From: Aquiflexum gelatinilyticum
GTDB taxonomy: Bacteria; Bacteroidota; Bacteroidia; Cytophagales; Cyclobacteriaceae
Reading direction: 5' to 3'
NCBI RefSeq assembly: GCF_024741135.1
Contig: NZ_JANSUY010000027.1
Coordinates: forward strand, 1-64,000
DNA: 64,000 bases
Under the pieces are notes generated by a model that saw only the letters and a program-made list of their open reading frames with translations, was not told the origin of the DNA and did not search any database. Every line of letters begins with the position of its first letter. Position 1 is the first letter of the stretch. Positions 8,252 to 17,332 of this stretch are shown here, piece after piece. The position numbers and the translations under genes were made by a program.

Positions 8252-9322
8252 ATGGTATTTACTTACGCCGAATTATTCGATTTCACCAAATCCATACTTT
8301 TAAATATCGGATGTCCTGAAAAAGATGCTGCTCTGGCTGCGGATGTTTTGCTTTCTGCCGATCTCAGGGGAGTTGATTCTCATGGCGTGGCAAGGCTTTC
8401 GGGTTATGTGAGACTGTGGGAAAAAGAAAGAATCAACGCAACCCCAAATATCAAGATCGTCCATGAAACCCCGAGTACAGCTGTTGTTGATGGCGACGGT
8501 GGTTTGGGTTTGGTTGTCGCACCTTTTGCTATGCAAGTGGCAATTGACAAAGCTAAAATTGCAGGTACGGGATGGGTTTCGGTGAAGCATTCAAACCATT
8601 ACGGTATCGCAGGTTATCATGCTATGATGGCTCTCGAACATGACATGATCGGGATCTCGTTGACAAATGCCAGTCCTTTGGTAAGCCCGACTTTTTCTAA
8701 AGAAAGGTTGCTAGGAACCAATCCGATTGCAGTGGCAATCCCTGCCAAAAGCCAACCCGCTTTTGTGGCAGATATGGCCACCACAACGGCAGCAAATGGG
8801 AAATTGGAAATCCTGCAGAGAAAAGAAATGGATGCACCACTCGGTTGGGTGCAGGACAAAGACGGCAATCAGACGACCGATTCCAATGGCGTTAAAAAGG
8901 GAGGCGCTTTGTTGCCTCTGGGAGGAGACAGGGAACATGGTTCGCACAAAGGATATGCATTGGGGGCGATAGTGGATATATTTTCCGCAGTCCTTTCGGG
9001 AGCAAATTATGGGCCATGGGTCCCACCTTTCGTGGCATTCCTTGAGCCGGATCCCAATCCTGTCGGTGAGGGTTTAGGCCATTTTTTTGGTGCGATGCGC
9101 GTAGATGCTTTCCGTCCTGCGGATGACTTCAAATCCCATATGGACAATTGGATCGGTAGATTCCGTCAGGCAAAACCTACCGAAGGAAATGAAAAAGTAT
9201 TGATTCCTGGAGATCCTGAGCGTGAACTTGAAGCAGAAAGAAGAATCAGTGGAATCCCTTTATTAAAACCTGTAGTTGACGATTTGCGAAGTTTGGGAGA
9301 AAGGTTTGGAGTAAAATTATAA
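8252..9322 (+). CDS. Type-2 malate/L-lactate (Ldh family) NAD(P)-dependent dehydrogenase
   Basis: A 356-residue member of the Ldh_2 family, unrelated in fold to classic malate/lactate dehydrogenases. Conserved elements include DLRGVDSHGVARL with His44, VKHSNHYGIAGYHA with His116, GTNPIAVAIPA, and the lid segment with GSHKGYALGAIVDIFSAVLSGA. It would reduce or oxidise an alpha-hydroxy/alpha-keto acid with NAD(P)H in the cytoplasm. The specific substrate (malate, lactate, ureidoglycolate, sulfolactate) cannot be told from sequence. It follows the Ppx gene closely on the same strand. Confidence 0.9.
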   Translation: MVFTYAELFDFTKSILLNIGCPEKDAALAADVLLSADLRGVDSHGVARLSGYVRLWEKERINATPNIKIVHETPSTAVVDGDGGLGLVVAPFAMQVAIDKAKIAGTGWVSVKHSNHYGIAGYHAMMALEHDMIGISLTNASPLVSPTFSKERLLGTNPIAVAIPAKSQPAFVADMATTTAANGKLEILQRKEMDAPLGWVQDKDGNQTTDSNGVKKGGALLPLGGDREHGSHKGYALGAIVDIFSAVLSGANYGPWVPPFVAFLEPDPNPVGEGLGHFFGAMRVDAFRPADDFKSHMDNWIGRFRQAKPTEGNEKVLIPGDPERELEAERRISGIPLLKPVVDDLRSLGERFGVKL

Positions 9323-9529
9323 TCAGAGGTCTACCCAAAACATACCCCATCTTCATTTATTTTTTGAATAAATTTTCCCACTTTTTTTTTATTGGCAAGA
9401 TTGACCTCTAAATAATTTAAATTAGTTCGTGGTTGATCAACCACCCATCAAATCCCATTTGTTTGGTTTTTACCTTTTTGTAAATTGTATTTCTTTCAAA
9501 TCTTTTACCTATATCCCCAAAAAAAACCT

Positions 9530-10900
9530 ATGAACACATCCAACTACAACAGAAGACAATTCCTAAAAACCGGCGGTTTTGCCACCTTGGCATTGGCAAG
9601 CATGGGAATGATGGGAATGAACCCCATCCAAAATGAGAAACCGCTGAAAGTAGCACTCATCGGATCGGGTTGGTATGGCAAAAGTGACCTGTTCAGATTG
9701 ATCCAGGTAGCGAATGTGGATGTTGTTGCCCTTTGTGATGTGGATCAAAACATGTTGAAGGAAGCAGGCGATCTGGTATCCAAAAGACAAAAATCAGGGA
9801 AAATACCAAAGTTGTATACTGACTACCAGGAATTGCTGAAAGAAAACAAACTAGACATCACTGTGATCGGTACCCCCGATCATTGGCATGCCTTACAGGC
9901 CATTGCCGCCATCAAATCAGGTTCGCATGTTTACCTTCAAAAACCGATCTCAGTCGATGTCATCGAAGGAGAAGCAGTGGTAGCTGCTGCGCGAAAATAC
10001 AACAAAATGGTGCAGGTGGGTACACAGAGAAGAAGTACGCCACACCTTTTGGAAGCAAAAAAGCAAGTCTTGGAAAGTGGTATGTTAGGAAAAATCTCAC
10101 ATGCTGAAGTCTGTTGCTATTATCACATGAGAGCCAATGGCAATCCCCCGGTAGAACCTGTTCCTGCATTTTTGGATTATGACATGTGGACAGGTCCGGC
10201 TCCGCTCAGGCCTTATGATGGAATCCCACATACAAGGTGGTGGAGAACTTTCATGGAATATGGAAATGGGATCCCGGGCGATATGTGTGTTCACATGTTG
10301 GATACAGTACGTTGGCTTCTTGGATTAGGATGGCCAAAAAAAATCACCGCAACAGGTGGAATATATGTCCAAAAAGAGGGGAAATCAAATATTGCAGATA
10401 CCCAAACAGCCATCTATGAATTTGATGGACTGAATGTCGTGTGGCAACACCGTACTTGGGGCAATCCTGTGGATCCTGAATATCCTTGGGCGTTCAAGAT
10501 CTTTGGGGAAAAAGGTACTTTGGCAGGAAGCACCATGAAAGCCGAGTTTATTCCTATTGGCAAAGGTGAAAAAATCCTTTTCGATGTCTTGTATGAAAAG
10601 GAACAATATCCTGAAGACCTGACCGAAAACAGGATCGAACTCAATGCGGCTCCTGCTACAAGAAGACAGATGCAAAACCTATTGAATTCCATGAAAACAG
10701 GTGAACTTCCTGTAGCGGATATTGAGCAAGGCCATATTTCAACAGCAAGTTGCATTTTGGCAAATATGTCTATGGAATTGGGAAGACCACTGGTCTATGA
10801 TCCAAAAAAGAGAATTGTGGTAGGTGATGAAGAGGCAACTCAAAAACTCCGAAGACCATACCGCGGGCCTTGGGTACATCCCGAACCAGACAATGTTTAA
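9530..10900 (+). CDS. Tat-exported Gfo/Idh/MocA family oxidoreductase
   Basis: The frame opens at a TTG at 9485, but the ATG at 9530 puts the twin-arginine signal (NRRQFLKTGG) at the N-terminus, giving 456 residues. The Rossmann motif is GSGWYGKSD; TPDHWHAL follows. The catalytic-loop motif is YLQKP instead of the usual EKP, keeping the Lys but losing the Glu. The C-terminal half contains WTGPAPLRPYD and HTRWWRTFMEYGNGIPGDMCVHMLD, typical of exported Bacteroidota/Planctomycetes sugar dehydrogenases. It is a single gene with its own terminator and is a distant paralogue of the enzyme at 1597-2949. Confidence 0.9.
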   Translation: MNTSNYNRRQFLKTGGFATLALASMGMMGMNPIQNEKPLKVALIGSGWYGKSDLFRLIQVANVDVVALCDVDQNMLKEAGDLVSKRQKSGKIPKLYTDYQELLKENKLDITVIGTPDHWHALQAIAAIKSGSHVYLQKPISVDVIEGEAVVAAARKYNKMVQVGTQRRSTPHLLEAKKQVLESGMLGKISHAEVCCYYHMRANGNPPVEPVPAFLDYDMWTGPAPLRPYDGIPHTRWWRTFMEYGNGIPGDMCVHMLDTVRWLLGLGWPKKITATGGIYVQKEGKSNIADTQTAIYEFDGLNVVWQHRTWGNPVDPEYPWAFKIFGEKGTLAGSTMKAEFIPIGKGEKILFDVLYEKEQYPEDLTENRIELNAAPATRRQMQNLLNSMKTGELPVADIEQGHISTASCILANMSMELGRPLVYDPKKRIVVGDEEATQKLRRPYRGPWVHPEPDNV

Positions 10901-10903
10901 TCC

Positions 10904-10936
10904 AAATCCCCTGAAAAATTTCAGGGGATTTTTTTA
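10904..10936 (+). terminator. Rho-independent terminator after the Gfo/Idh gene
   Basis: A near-perfect palindrome, AAATCCCCTGAAA pairing with TTTCAGGGGATTT, is followed by a run of Ts, four bases after the stop codon. Confidence 0.9.
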
Positions 10937-10997
10937 TAACAATTGTCGCGATCCATGACCTCAAAGCGTCTTGAGGGAGAAATAACAAAAACCAACT

Positions 10998-11720
10998 ATG
11001 AAAATTACTGGATTGCAAACAAACTTTACCGGCCTAATGAAGTCGGTATCAACCTTATTTCTTTTTCTGATTTTATTTTCAGGATGTGTCAATGATTTGG
11101 AACAGCCGGCACAAGCTCCATCTGCTTTTGTTTCCATTTTTCATGGATCACCCGATGGTCCTGATTTGGATATTTACGCAGAGTCAAAAAAGATCAATAA
11201 CCAACCTTTACTGTTTGGTCAGTCTTTTCCTTACAGCGGTTTCTTTGCCGGTGAAAGAAGACTTCGATTTAATCCATTTAATGCGCAAAATACACTTTTG
11301 GAAAAAAATGTATCCCTCTTACAGGATAAAATCTATACCGTCTTTCTGGTGAATAAAGCAGCTGACATAGACGCTATTCAGGTCGAAGATATTTGGGAAG
11401 AACCTGACGGATTAAAAACCCAAATGAGACTTGTACACTTATCCCCTGATTCTGGAGACCTCGAAGTAAGCATAGCAGAACAAACTCCTTTTGGCCCTTC
11501 CACCACTTACCTTTCCATTTCAGATTTTCTTGAAATGGAAAAAGGTAAAGTAAAAGTTGTAGTCAAATCCAAATCCACAGGAGAAGTCCTTGTCACAGTC
11601 AATGAAATTGAATTGCTTGGAAATAGGGTATACACTTTGGTTGTAAGGGGATTTGCTAATCCTTCCAACGGCAACAACCCAATCAGTGTCCAACTGCAAA
11701 CCAATTTTATCAAATTCTAA
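10998..11720 (+). CDS. DUF4397 domain lipoprotein
   Basis: The 240-residue protein has a lipoprotein signal: an N-terminal stretch, a hydrophobic core (LFLFLILFSG) and Cys30 followed by Val-Asn-Asp. A second in-frame ATG at 11037 (MKSVSTLF) gives a more typical signal peptide of 16 residues before the Cys and may be the real start. The mature part shows the DUF4397 pattern: FVSIFHGSPDGPDLDIY, then MRLVHLSPDSGDLEVSIA, two related segments suggesting a repeated beta domain, and it ends with YTLVVRGFANPS. The function of this surface-protein family is unknown. It is a single gene, convergent with cysM. Confidence 0.85.
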   Translation: MKITGLQTNFTGLMKSVSTLFLFLILFSGCVNDLEQPAQAPSAFVSIFHGSPDGPDLDIYAESKKINNQPLLFGQSFPYSGFFAGERRLRFNPFNAQNTLLEKNVSLLQDKIYTVFLVNKAADIDAIQVEDIWEEPDGLKTQMRLVHLSPDSGDLEVSIAEQTPFGPSTTYLSISDFLEMEKGKVKVVVKSKSTGEVLVTVNEIELLGNRVYTLVVRGFANPSNGNNPISVQLQTNFIKF

Positions 11721-11743
11721 AAATTTTGTTTTTTTGTGGAAAA

Positions 11744-11773
11744 CCCGGGGGCAATGCTTCCGGGATTTTTTTT
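11744..11773. terminator. Shared terminator between the DUF4397 gene and cysM
   Basis: CCCGG (11744-11748) pairs with CCGGG (11760-11764), extended by a GC/GU inner stem, and eight Ts follow on the plus strand. On the minus strand the same stem is followed by only four Ts. The hairpin starts just past the DUF4397 stop and touches the cysM stop. Confidence 0.75.
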
Positions 11774-12650
11774 ACCCAAAAAGGTCTGAACTCAGATACC
11801 TATCCCCTCTGTCACAGGTAATGCAGACAATTGTCCCGGATTCAAGTTCTTCCGAAAGCCGGAGCGCAGCATACAATGCGCCCCCACTGCTCATTCCTGC
11901 TAATATACCTTCTTCCTTGGCCATCCTTCTGGTCATATTCGTTGCGGCTTCCTGACTGACATCTATCACCCGATCTACCCGGGTAGCATCAAAAATCCTT
12001 GGCAAAAATTCCGGAGTCCATCTCCTGATTCCAGGAATCTGAGAACCGTCAGTAGGTTGTGTACCTACAATCTGAATCGATGGATTTTTCTCTTTGAGGT
12101 ATTTCGATACCCCCATGATAGTACCTGTGGTACCCATTGCCGAAACAAAATGGGTGACTTTTCCTTCAGTATCTTTCCATATCTCCGGACCGGTACTATA
12201 ATAATGCGCCATATAATTGTCCGGATTAGAAAACTGGTCGAGCATAAAATACCCTTCCTCCGCAGCCATTTTATCCGCCAATTCCCTTGAATACTCAATG
12301 GTTCTTTCTGCAGGTGTCAAGATTACTTTGGCACCATATGCTTCCATGGATAAGATCCTTTCTCTGGTAGAATTGTCAGGCATAATCAAGGTCATTTTAA
12401 GACCGAGAATATTAGCAACCATGGCCAAAGCAATCCCTGTATTGCCTGAAGTGGCCTCCACAAGCCTGTCTCCGGGTTTGATATCCCCTCTTTCAAGAGC
12501 ACACTTGATCATATTGTATGCAGCGCGGTCCTTTACACTTCCCCCGGGGTTTTGTCCCTCCAGTTTACAAAAAATCTTCACCCTTGGATTGGTAGGGATT
12601 TTGACTGCCTCTACCAAAGGTGTATTTCCTATCAGGTCAATTAATTTCAT
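11772..12650 (-). CDS. cysM: Cysteine synthase (O-acetylserine sulfhydrylase, CysM type)
   Basis: A 292-residue fold-type II PLP enzyme that makes cysteine from O-acetylserine and sulfide (or thiosulfate). Lys40 in NPGGSVKDRAA is the PLP lysine; the phosphate/substrate loop is ATSGNTGIALA (66-76); the glycine-rich PLP-phosphate loop is GTTGTIMGVSKYL. The Arg/Thr-rich C-terminal region resembles CysM more than CysK. Its ATG overlaps the TGA of cysE (ATGA), so enzyme and substrate supplier are coupled and may form the cysteine synthase complex. Confidence 0.94.
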   Translation of the reverse strand: MKLIDLIGNTPLVEAVKIPTNPRVKIFCKLEGQNPGGSVKDRAAYNMIKCALERGDIKPGDRLVEATSGNTGIALAMVANILGLKMTLIMPDNSTRERILSMEAYGAKVILTPAERTIEYSRELADKMAAEEGYFMLDQFSNPDNYMAHYYSTGPEIWKDTEGKVTHFVSAMGTTGTIMGVSKYLKEKNPSIQIVGTQPTDGSQIPGIRRWTPEFLPRIFDATRVDRVIDVSQEAATNMTRRMAKEEGILAGMSSGGALYAALRLSEELESGTIVCITCDRGDRYLSSDLFG

Positions 12651-13480
12651 CCTTCATTTTTTATAATATAGGTATCAGTTTGATCCAGATCAGGATTATA
12701 CATTTTTGCCTGATAATAAATTTTACTGTTGGCAGGAACGCTTTTAGTGATCCAAACATTTCCTCCTATAGTAGAATTCCTTCCAATGACCGTATTTCCT
12801 CCTAAAATCGTCGCTCCTGCATAAATCACAACATCATCTTCTATAGTAGGATGTCTTTTTTTATCCGCATCTTCTTTGTCAACACTCAACGCACCCAAGG
12901 TGACTCCTTGGTATATCTTGACACAATTACCGATTACAGTAGTCTCGCCGATTACGATACCTGTACCATGGTCAATACAGAATCTTTCTCCGATCTTGGC
13001 ACCGGGATGAATATCCACGCCTGTTCTGCCATGGGAATATTCAGTTATCATTCTTGGAATCAGAGTCACTCCATAGGAATGTAACAAATGTGCGATTCTG
13101 TAAGCCGCAACCGCATAAAATCCGGGATAGCACCTGATGATCTCCGTCACGGATTTGGCTGCAGGATCTCCGTCATACAAAGCCTGTACGTCCTGGATCA
13201 AAAGATCATAAACCCGTTCCAGATTGTCAAAAAAGCCATTGGCTATTTCAATTCCATCTCCCTTATAGAGGTGCTTATTTCTCAATAAAACCTGGGAAAG
13301 TTTATGCTTCAGTTCTTCGATTTTTTCTGCAACCTGCTCTTCTTCTTTCAAAATCTCTGATGCAAAATCAGGAAAAAGCAATCCGAGTACACTTTCAAAA
13401 AAAGTATGGATCAACTTTGGGGAAGGACATTGAGGGCAATCCTGATGTGATTTACTGAGTTTTTTTATCAAAGAATTCAT
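12647..13480 (-). CDS. cysE: Serine O-acetyltransferase
   Basis: The 277-residue protein has an N-terminal helical region (about 1-110) and a left-handed beta-helix of hexapeptide repeats: HPGAKIGERFCIDHGTGIVIGETTVIG, then VTLGAL, and NTVIGRNSTIGGNVWITKSVP. It transfers acetyl from acetyl-CoA to serine, the first step of cysteine synthesis. It resembles the EpsC/Bacteroidota form with a long N-terminal domain. It is fused by an ATGA overlap to cysM and starts 18 bases after the outer-membrane-protein gene, so the four genes 14321 to 11772 are probably one transcript. Confidence 0.93.
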   Translation of the reverse strand: MNSLIKKLSKSHQDCPQCPSPKLIHTFFESVLGLLFPDFASEILKEEEQVAEKIEELKHKLSQVLLRNKHLYKGDGIEIANGFFDNLERVYDLLIQDVQALYDGDPAAKSVTEIIRCYPGFYAVAAYRIAHLLHSYGVTLIPRMITEYSHGRTGVDIHPGAKIGERFCIDHGTGIVIGETTVIGNCVKIYQGVTLGALSVDKEDADKKRHPTIEDDVVIYAGATILGGNTVIGRNSTIGGNVWITKSVPANSKIYYQAKMYNPDLDQTDTYIIKNEG

Positions 13481-13498
13481 ATTCTTTTTATTGAATGA

Positions 13499-14053
13499 TT
13501 AAAGAAAAAATCCAACCCTGATGACATAAGGCTGGTTATAAGGAGACCTCAAAGGGTCATATAAGAAGTTATACAAAATGGTGAAATTGGCTCCTCCCCT
13601 ATTTCCAAAAGGAGTAAAATATCCTCCTCCAAGAAATAAACCCGGAACCCATTCTCTTTCAAACCTATCCAAACGGGGATTGTACAGGTCAAGGTTAAGA
13701 CTTTCAAATTCGGAATGCAAAAAGAAATTTTGAAAAACATTATTTCTCAAAAAACCCCTTCCTCCATAAATGATATTGTCACCTTCAGGAAATCTTGAAT
13801 CATTAAAGTATTGAAAAGTCCCACCTAGGCCTCCTGATAGGGTATTGGTTAACATCACTCCAGCGAGCGGGGAAATATCGACAAAAGTGATGGTACCAAA
13901 TGAGAGCCCTAAATTCCCCCCAAAATAAACCCTGTCTTTAAACGGTGCTTTTTCGCCTTGCTGAATTTCTCTTTGGGCAAGTGTAGGAACGGTGACTAGC
14001 AAGAAAAAAAACAATCCTGCAAAAAAAACCGCTCTATTCTTCGACCACCACAT
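13499..14053 (-). CDS. Predicted outer-membrane beta-barrel protein, unknown function
   Basis: The frame extends to a GTG at 14065, but the ATG at 14053 has a GAGGA ribosome-binding site and gives 184 residues with a signal peptide (FFAGLFFFLLVTVPTLAQ). The rest is rich in alternating aromatic/Gly beta-strands (VYFGGNLGLSFGTITF, GLGGTFQYF, PGLFLGGGYFTPF) and ends in a terminal Phe-Phe-Leu, as in small eight-strand barrels. I do not recognise the family. It overlaps the 3' end of the divIC-like gene by 20 bases and precedes cysE, so it sits between division and cysteine genes without an obvious link. Confidence 0.8.
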   Translation of the reverse strand: MWWSKNRAVFFAGLFFFLLVTVPTLAQREIQQGEKAPFKDRVYFGGNLGLSFGTITFVDISPLAGVMLTNTLSGGLGGTFQYFNDSRFPEGDNIIYGGRGFLRNNVFQNFFLHSEFESLNLDLYNPRLDRFEREWVPGLFLGGGYFTPFGNRGGANFTILYNFLYDPLRSPYNQPYVIRVGFFL

Positions 14054-14321
14054 ATAAATCCTCACTTTCTTTTTTCATCAAATACCTTTCACGGGCAAAC
14101 TTTTCCAGAAGTTCGTAATTGCTCATCAATTCCTCCCTGTCTGCTAAGATTTTTTCTTTCCTATCTTGGTAGAATTCCTTTTGCTTCTCTAATTCTTTGA
14201 TTTTTGAACGAAGCTTAAACTGGGTGAGAATATCATTAGAATCAATAAACACCATCCATACAATAAAAAATAGAGTAAACAGGAAATAGAAATTCTTGGT
14301 GTATTTGAGGTACTTTTTCAT
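14034..14321 (-). CDS. FtsB/DivIC-like septum formation initiator protein
   Basis: The start is set at the ATG at 14321, which has a strong AAGGAG site five bases upstream; the frame itself opens at 14363. The 95-residue product has one N-terminal membrane helix (FYFLFTLFFIVWMVFI), then a coiled coil (FKLRSKIKELEKQKEFYQDRKEKI) and the FARERYLMKKESEDLY motif typical of the DivIC/FtsB family. Such proteins bridge FtsL and FtsQ in the divisome at the inner membrane. It heads the apparent operon with the beta-barrel protein, cysE and cysM. Confidence 0.88.
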   Translation of the reverse strand: MKKYLKYTKNFYFLFTLFFIVWMVFIDSNDILTQFKLRSKIKELEKQKEFYQDRKEKILADREELMSNYELLEKFARERYLMKKESEDLYVVVEE

Positions 14322-14341
14322 GGTATTCTCCTTGGTCAAAA

Positions 14342-14349
14342 CAAATATA
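14342..14349 (-). promoter_or_regulatory. Candidate -7 element upstream of the divIC-like gene
   Basis: The minus strand carries TATATTTG, a match to TAnnTTTG, 20 bases before the ATG. No clear TTTG element is found at the right distance, so this is only a partial promoter. Confidence 0.35.
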
Positions 14350-14511
14350 TACATTGAAGTCAAATATTTCCACTATTGGCCATTATTTGAATATCCCCGT
14401 TTTTTTCAAGTACGGCTGTATCCGATCAAACAGAAAGCAAATCAGTTTATACCTTATTTTACAAATTTAAATTCTTGAATAATTATATTGTTGGAATAAC
14501 AAATCAATCTT

Positions 14512-17298
14512 ATGAGAAGAAATTTAACAAAGGTCTGTACCGGTTTGAGCCTGGCTTTATCTCTGGTTCATTTTTCGGCTGTTAAGGCACAGGAAATAAA
14601 ACCCACCACAGCCAAAGAAATGAAAGAAGCGGTAATCTTACATCAAGAGATGTTGACCAATTCTCCTTTTAGAAACTATCCGGCAAGAAATATCGGTCCT
14701 ACCAATATGAGCGGAAGGATAGTCGACATTGAAGTGACCAATGATTTCAAAACATATTTTGTTGCAGCGGCTTCAGGTGGAATTTGGAAAACCAAAGACA
14801 ACGGACAATCTTTCAAACCAGTTTTTGATCATCAAGGAGCATTAGGAATCGGTGATATGGCCATTTCCCCATCCAATAACGATATCATTTGGATTGGAAC
14901 AGGAGAGAATAACTCTAGCCGGTCCACCTATGCCGGATCAGGAATTTATAAATCAACAGATGGCGGAGCTACCTGGGAATTTATGGGATTGCCGCATTCG
15001 CAGCATATAGGTCAGATTCAGATCCATCCAACCAACCCGGATATTGTTTGGGTTGCTTCTATGGGATCTTTGTATTCCAAAAATGAGGAACGTGGAATTT
15101 ACAAAACCAAAGACGGAGGGAAAACCTGGAAAAAGACACTTTTTATTGACGATAACACAGGGGTTATCGACCTAAAATTCCATCCATCCAATCCAAACAT
15201 CATGTTGGCAGCATCTTGGGAAAGGTTCAGACAAGGTCATGATTTCATCGGAAATGGAAAAGGGTCAGGTATCTGGAGATCCGAAGATGGAGGTGACTCT
15301 TGGAAAAAATCAGGTACAGGTTTCCCACAGGATGAATTTGTAGGAAGAATTGGGTTTGACTTCAGTCTCAGCAATCCTTCTGTAGTCTATGCCCTACATG
15401 ATTATCAAAAAATGCAGGAAAGACCAGCCAGACAAAACCAAAATCAAAACAACGAGGATCTGAAATTTGAAAGTTTCAAAACAATGTCTGCCTCAGATGT
15501 AGAAAGTATTGACAATGATAAACTGAATAAATTTCTAAGAACCAATCGATTTGCTACTAAATATAATGCGGAAAGTGTCAAGAAACTGATAAAATCAGGG
15601 AAAATCACGCCACTTCAGATAGCGGAATATAATGGCTCTGGTCAAGATGCCAATTCGAATCTCTTTAATGCTTCAGTCATAGGCGCTGAAGTGTACCGCT
15701 CAGATGATGCGGGTAGTACTTGGAAAAAAGTCAGCGAATCCAATCTTGACAGATTGTATAATTCATATGGATATTACTTTGGTGAAATCAGGGTCAGCAC
15801 ACAAGATGAAAATGAAATGTTTATTTTGGGCGTACCTCTTTTGGTTTCAAGGGATGGGGGAAAGAATTTCGCAAGAACCGACACAGTCGGAGACGTCCAT
15901 TCAGACCATCAGTCCATGTGGATCAATCCAAAAGACTCTAAGCACATTCTTTTAGGAACAGACGGTGGTATCTACAGTTCATTTGGAAGTGGCGAAAGAT
16001 GGACCCATCTTAATGACCAATTGACGATCAGTCAGTTTTATTCCATTATGGTAGATGAAAAAACACCCTACAATGTCTATGGAGGTATGCAGGACAATGG
16101 TGTTTGGTTTGGTTCCTCTACCAACAAACCCGAAGTGCCTTGGGCCTCACTCATGGGTGGAGATGGAATGGTGGTTGCGGTAGATACCAGATCCAATGAT
16201 GTGATTTATACTGGATTCCAATTTGGAAATTACTTCAGAATCAATACAAAAACTGAAGAGAGAAAATTGGTTACGCCTGGACATGACATCGGGCGTGCCC
16301 CAAATCGATGGAACTGGAGAACGCCTGCTATCCTGAGCAGCCATAATCAGGATATTTTCTATATGGGTTCCCAGTATGTTTACAGAAGTTTGGACAGGGG
16401 GGATACTTGGGAGACCATTTCTCCTGATCTGACCAAAAACCAAAAAAGCGGAAATGTTCCTTTTGCCACACTTTCAGTGATTGAAGAATCCCCTCTTGAA
16501 TTTGGAACTCTCTATGCGGGTTCGGATGATGGAAATATCTGGGTGACCAAAGACCATGGAAATTCTTGGATAGATATATCCAAAGGTTTGCCACAAAATA
16601 GATGGATCAGTAGCATTTCACCTTCTCAACATGCTGAGGGAACTGTATATGTTACCCTTACCGGATATAGGTTTGACGAGTTTACCCCATTTGTGTATAA
16701 AAGTCAGGACTACGGCAAGACTTGGGCACAAATCTCAGGCAATTTGCCAAAAGAGGCTATCAACATCGTCAAAGAAGACCATACCAATCCGAATATTCTT
16801 TATCTGGGAACTGACCACGGTCTTTATGCTTCCCTCAACGGCGGAAAAAGTTATGATTTGTTTCAGGGAAATATCCCAAATGTCGCAATCTATGATATGG
16901 TGATCCAAAAAAGAGAAAATGACTTGGTAATTGGTTCTCATGGCAGAAGTGTATTCATTGTGGACTTGGACCCACTTCAAAAGCTCGCCCAGAACCCTGC
17001 TGCTGAAGCAATATTGTTGAGTGCCTCTGAAATAAGGTTAAACCAAAGGAGATCACCTTGGGCAGAAGCACCTACGACAAAGCCTAATCAGTCGATAATG
17101 TTTTTTGTAAATCAGGCCGGAGAAACAAGCTTCGAAGTGAAGAACGAAAATGGAGATAGTCTGAAATCTTGGTCCGTGGATTCCACAAAAGGAATCAATA
17201 GCACAAGTTGGGAATACGGAAATATCGGGAAAGGAAAATATAAAATCCTGATCAAGAAGAATTCAGGAGCCGATGAGTTGGCCTTTGAAATCAAATAA
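14512..17298 (+). CDS. Secreted BNR/sortilin (VPS10)-like beta-propeller protein
   Basis: A 928-residue protein with a cleavable signal peptide (to Ala26-Gln27) and many Asp-box (BNR) repeats spread along the chain: STDGGATW, TKDGGKTW, SEDGGDSW, SDDAGSTW, SRDGGKNF, SLDRGDTW, TKDHGNSW and SQDYGKTW. These give a sortilin-like ten-bladed or double propeller. Such proteins are often labelled glycosyl hydrolase, but I see no catalytic residues to support that; ligand or protease-related binding is equally likely. A C-terminal beta domain of about 90 residues (MFFVNQAGETSFEVKNENGD) follows the propeller. It is a single gene with a strong terminator. Confidence 0.85.
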   Translation: MRRNLTKVCTGLSLALSLVHFSAVKAQEIKPTTAKEMKEAVILHQEMLTNSPFRNYPARNIGPTNMSGRIVDIEVTNDFKTYFVAAASGGIWKTKDNGQSFKPVFDHQGALGIGDMAISPSNNDIIWIGTGENNSSRSTYAGSGIYKSTDGGATWEFMGLPHSQHIGQIQIHPTNPDIVWVASMGSLYSKNEERGIYKTKDGGKTWKKTLFIDDNTGVIDLKFHPSNPNIMLAASWERFRQGHDFIGNGKGSGIWRSEDGGDSWKKSGTGFPQDEFVGRIGFDFSLSNPSVVYALHDYQKMQERPARQNQNQNNEDLKFESFKTMSASDVESIDNDKLNKFLRTNRFATKYNAESVKKLIKSGKITPLQIAEYNGSGQDANSNLFNASVIGAEVYRSDDAGSTWKKVSESNLDRLYNSYGYYFGEIRVSTQDENEMFILGVPLLVSRDGGKNFARTDTVGDVHSDHQSMWINPKDSKHILLGTDGGIYSSFGSGERWTHLNDQLTISQFYSIMVDEKTPYNVYGGMQDNGVWFGSSTNKPEVPWASLMGGDGMVVAVDTRSNDVIYTGFQFGNYFRINTKTEERKLVTPGHDIGRAPNRWNWRTPAILSSHNQDIFYMGSQYVYRSLDRGDTWETISPDLTKNQKSGNVPFATLSVIEESPLEFGTLYAGSDDGNIWVTKDHGNSWIDISKGLPQNRWISSISPSQHAEGTVYVTLTGYRFDEFTPFVYKSQDYGKTWAQISGNLPKEAINIVKEDHTNPNILYLGTDHGLYASLNGGKSYDLFQGNIPNVAIYDMVIQKRENDLVIGSHGRSVFIVDLDPLQKLAQNPAAEAILLSASEIRLNQRRSPWAEAPTTKPNQSIMFFVNQAGETSFEVKNENGDSLKSWSVDSTKGINSTSWEYGNIGKGKYKILIKKNSGADELAFEIK

Positions 17299-17332
17299 AA
17301 AAGAGGTCCGGAAATCCAGACCTCTTTTTTTT
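17297..17332. terminator. Bidirectional terminator between the BNR protein and the beta-barrel gene
   Basis: AAAAAAGAGGTC pairs with GACCTCTTTTTT around a 10-base loop. T runs occur on both strands, so it serves both convergent genes. Confidence 0.92.
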
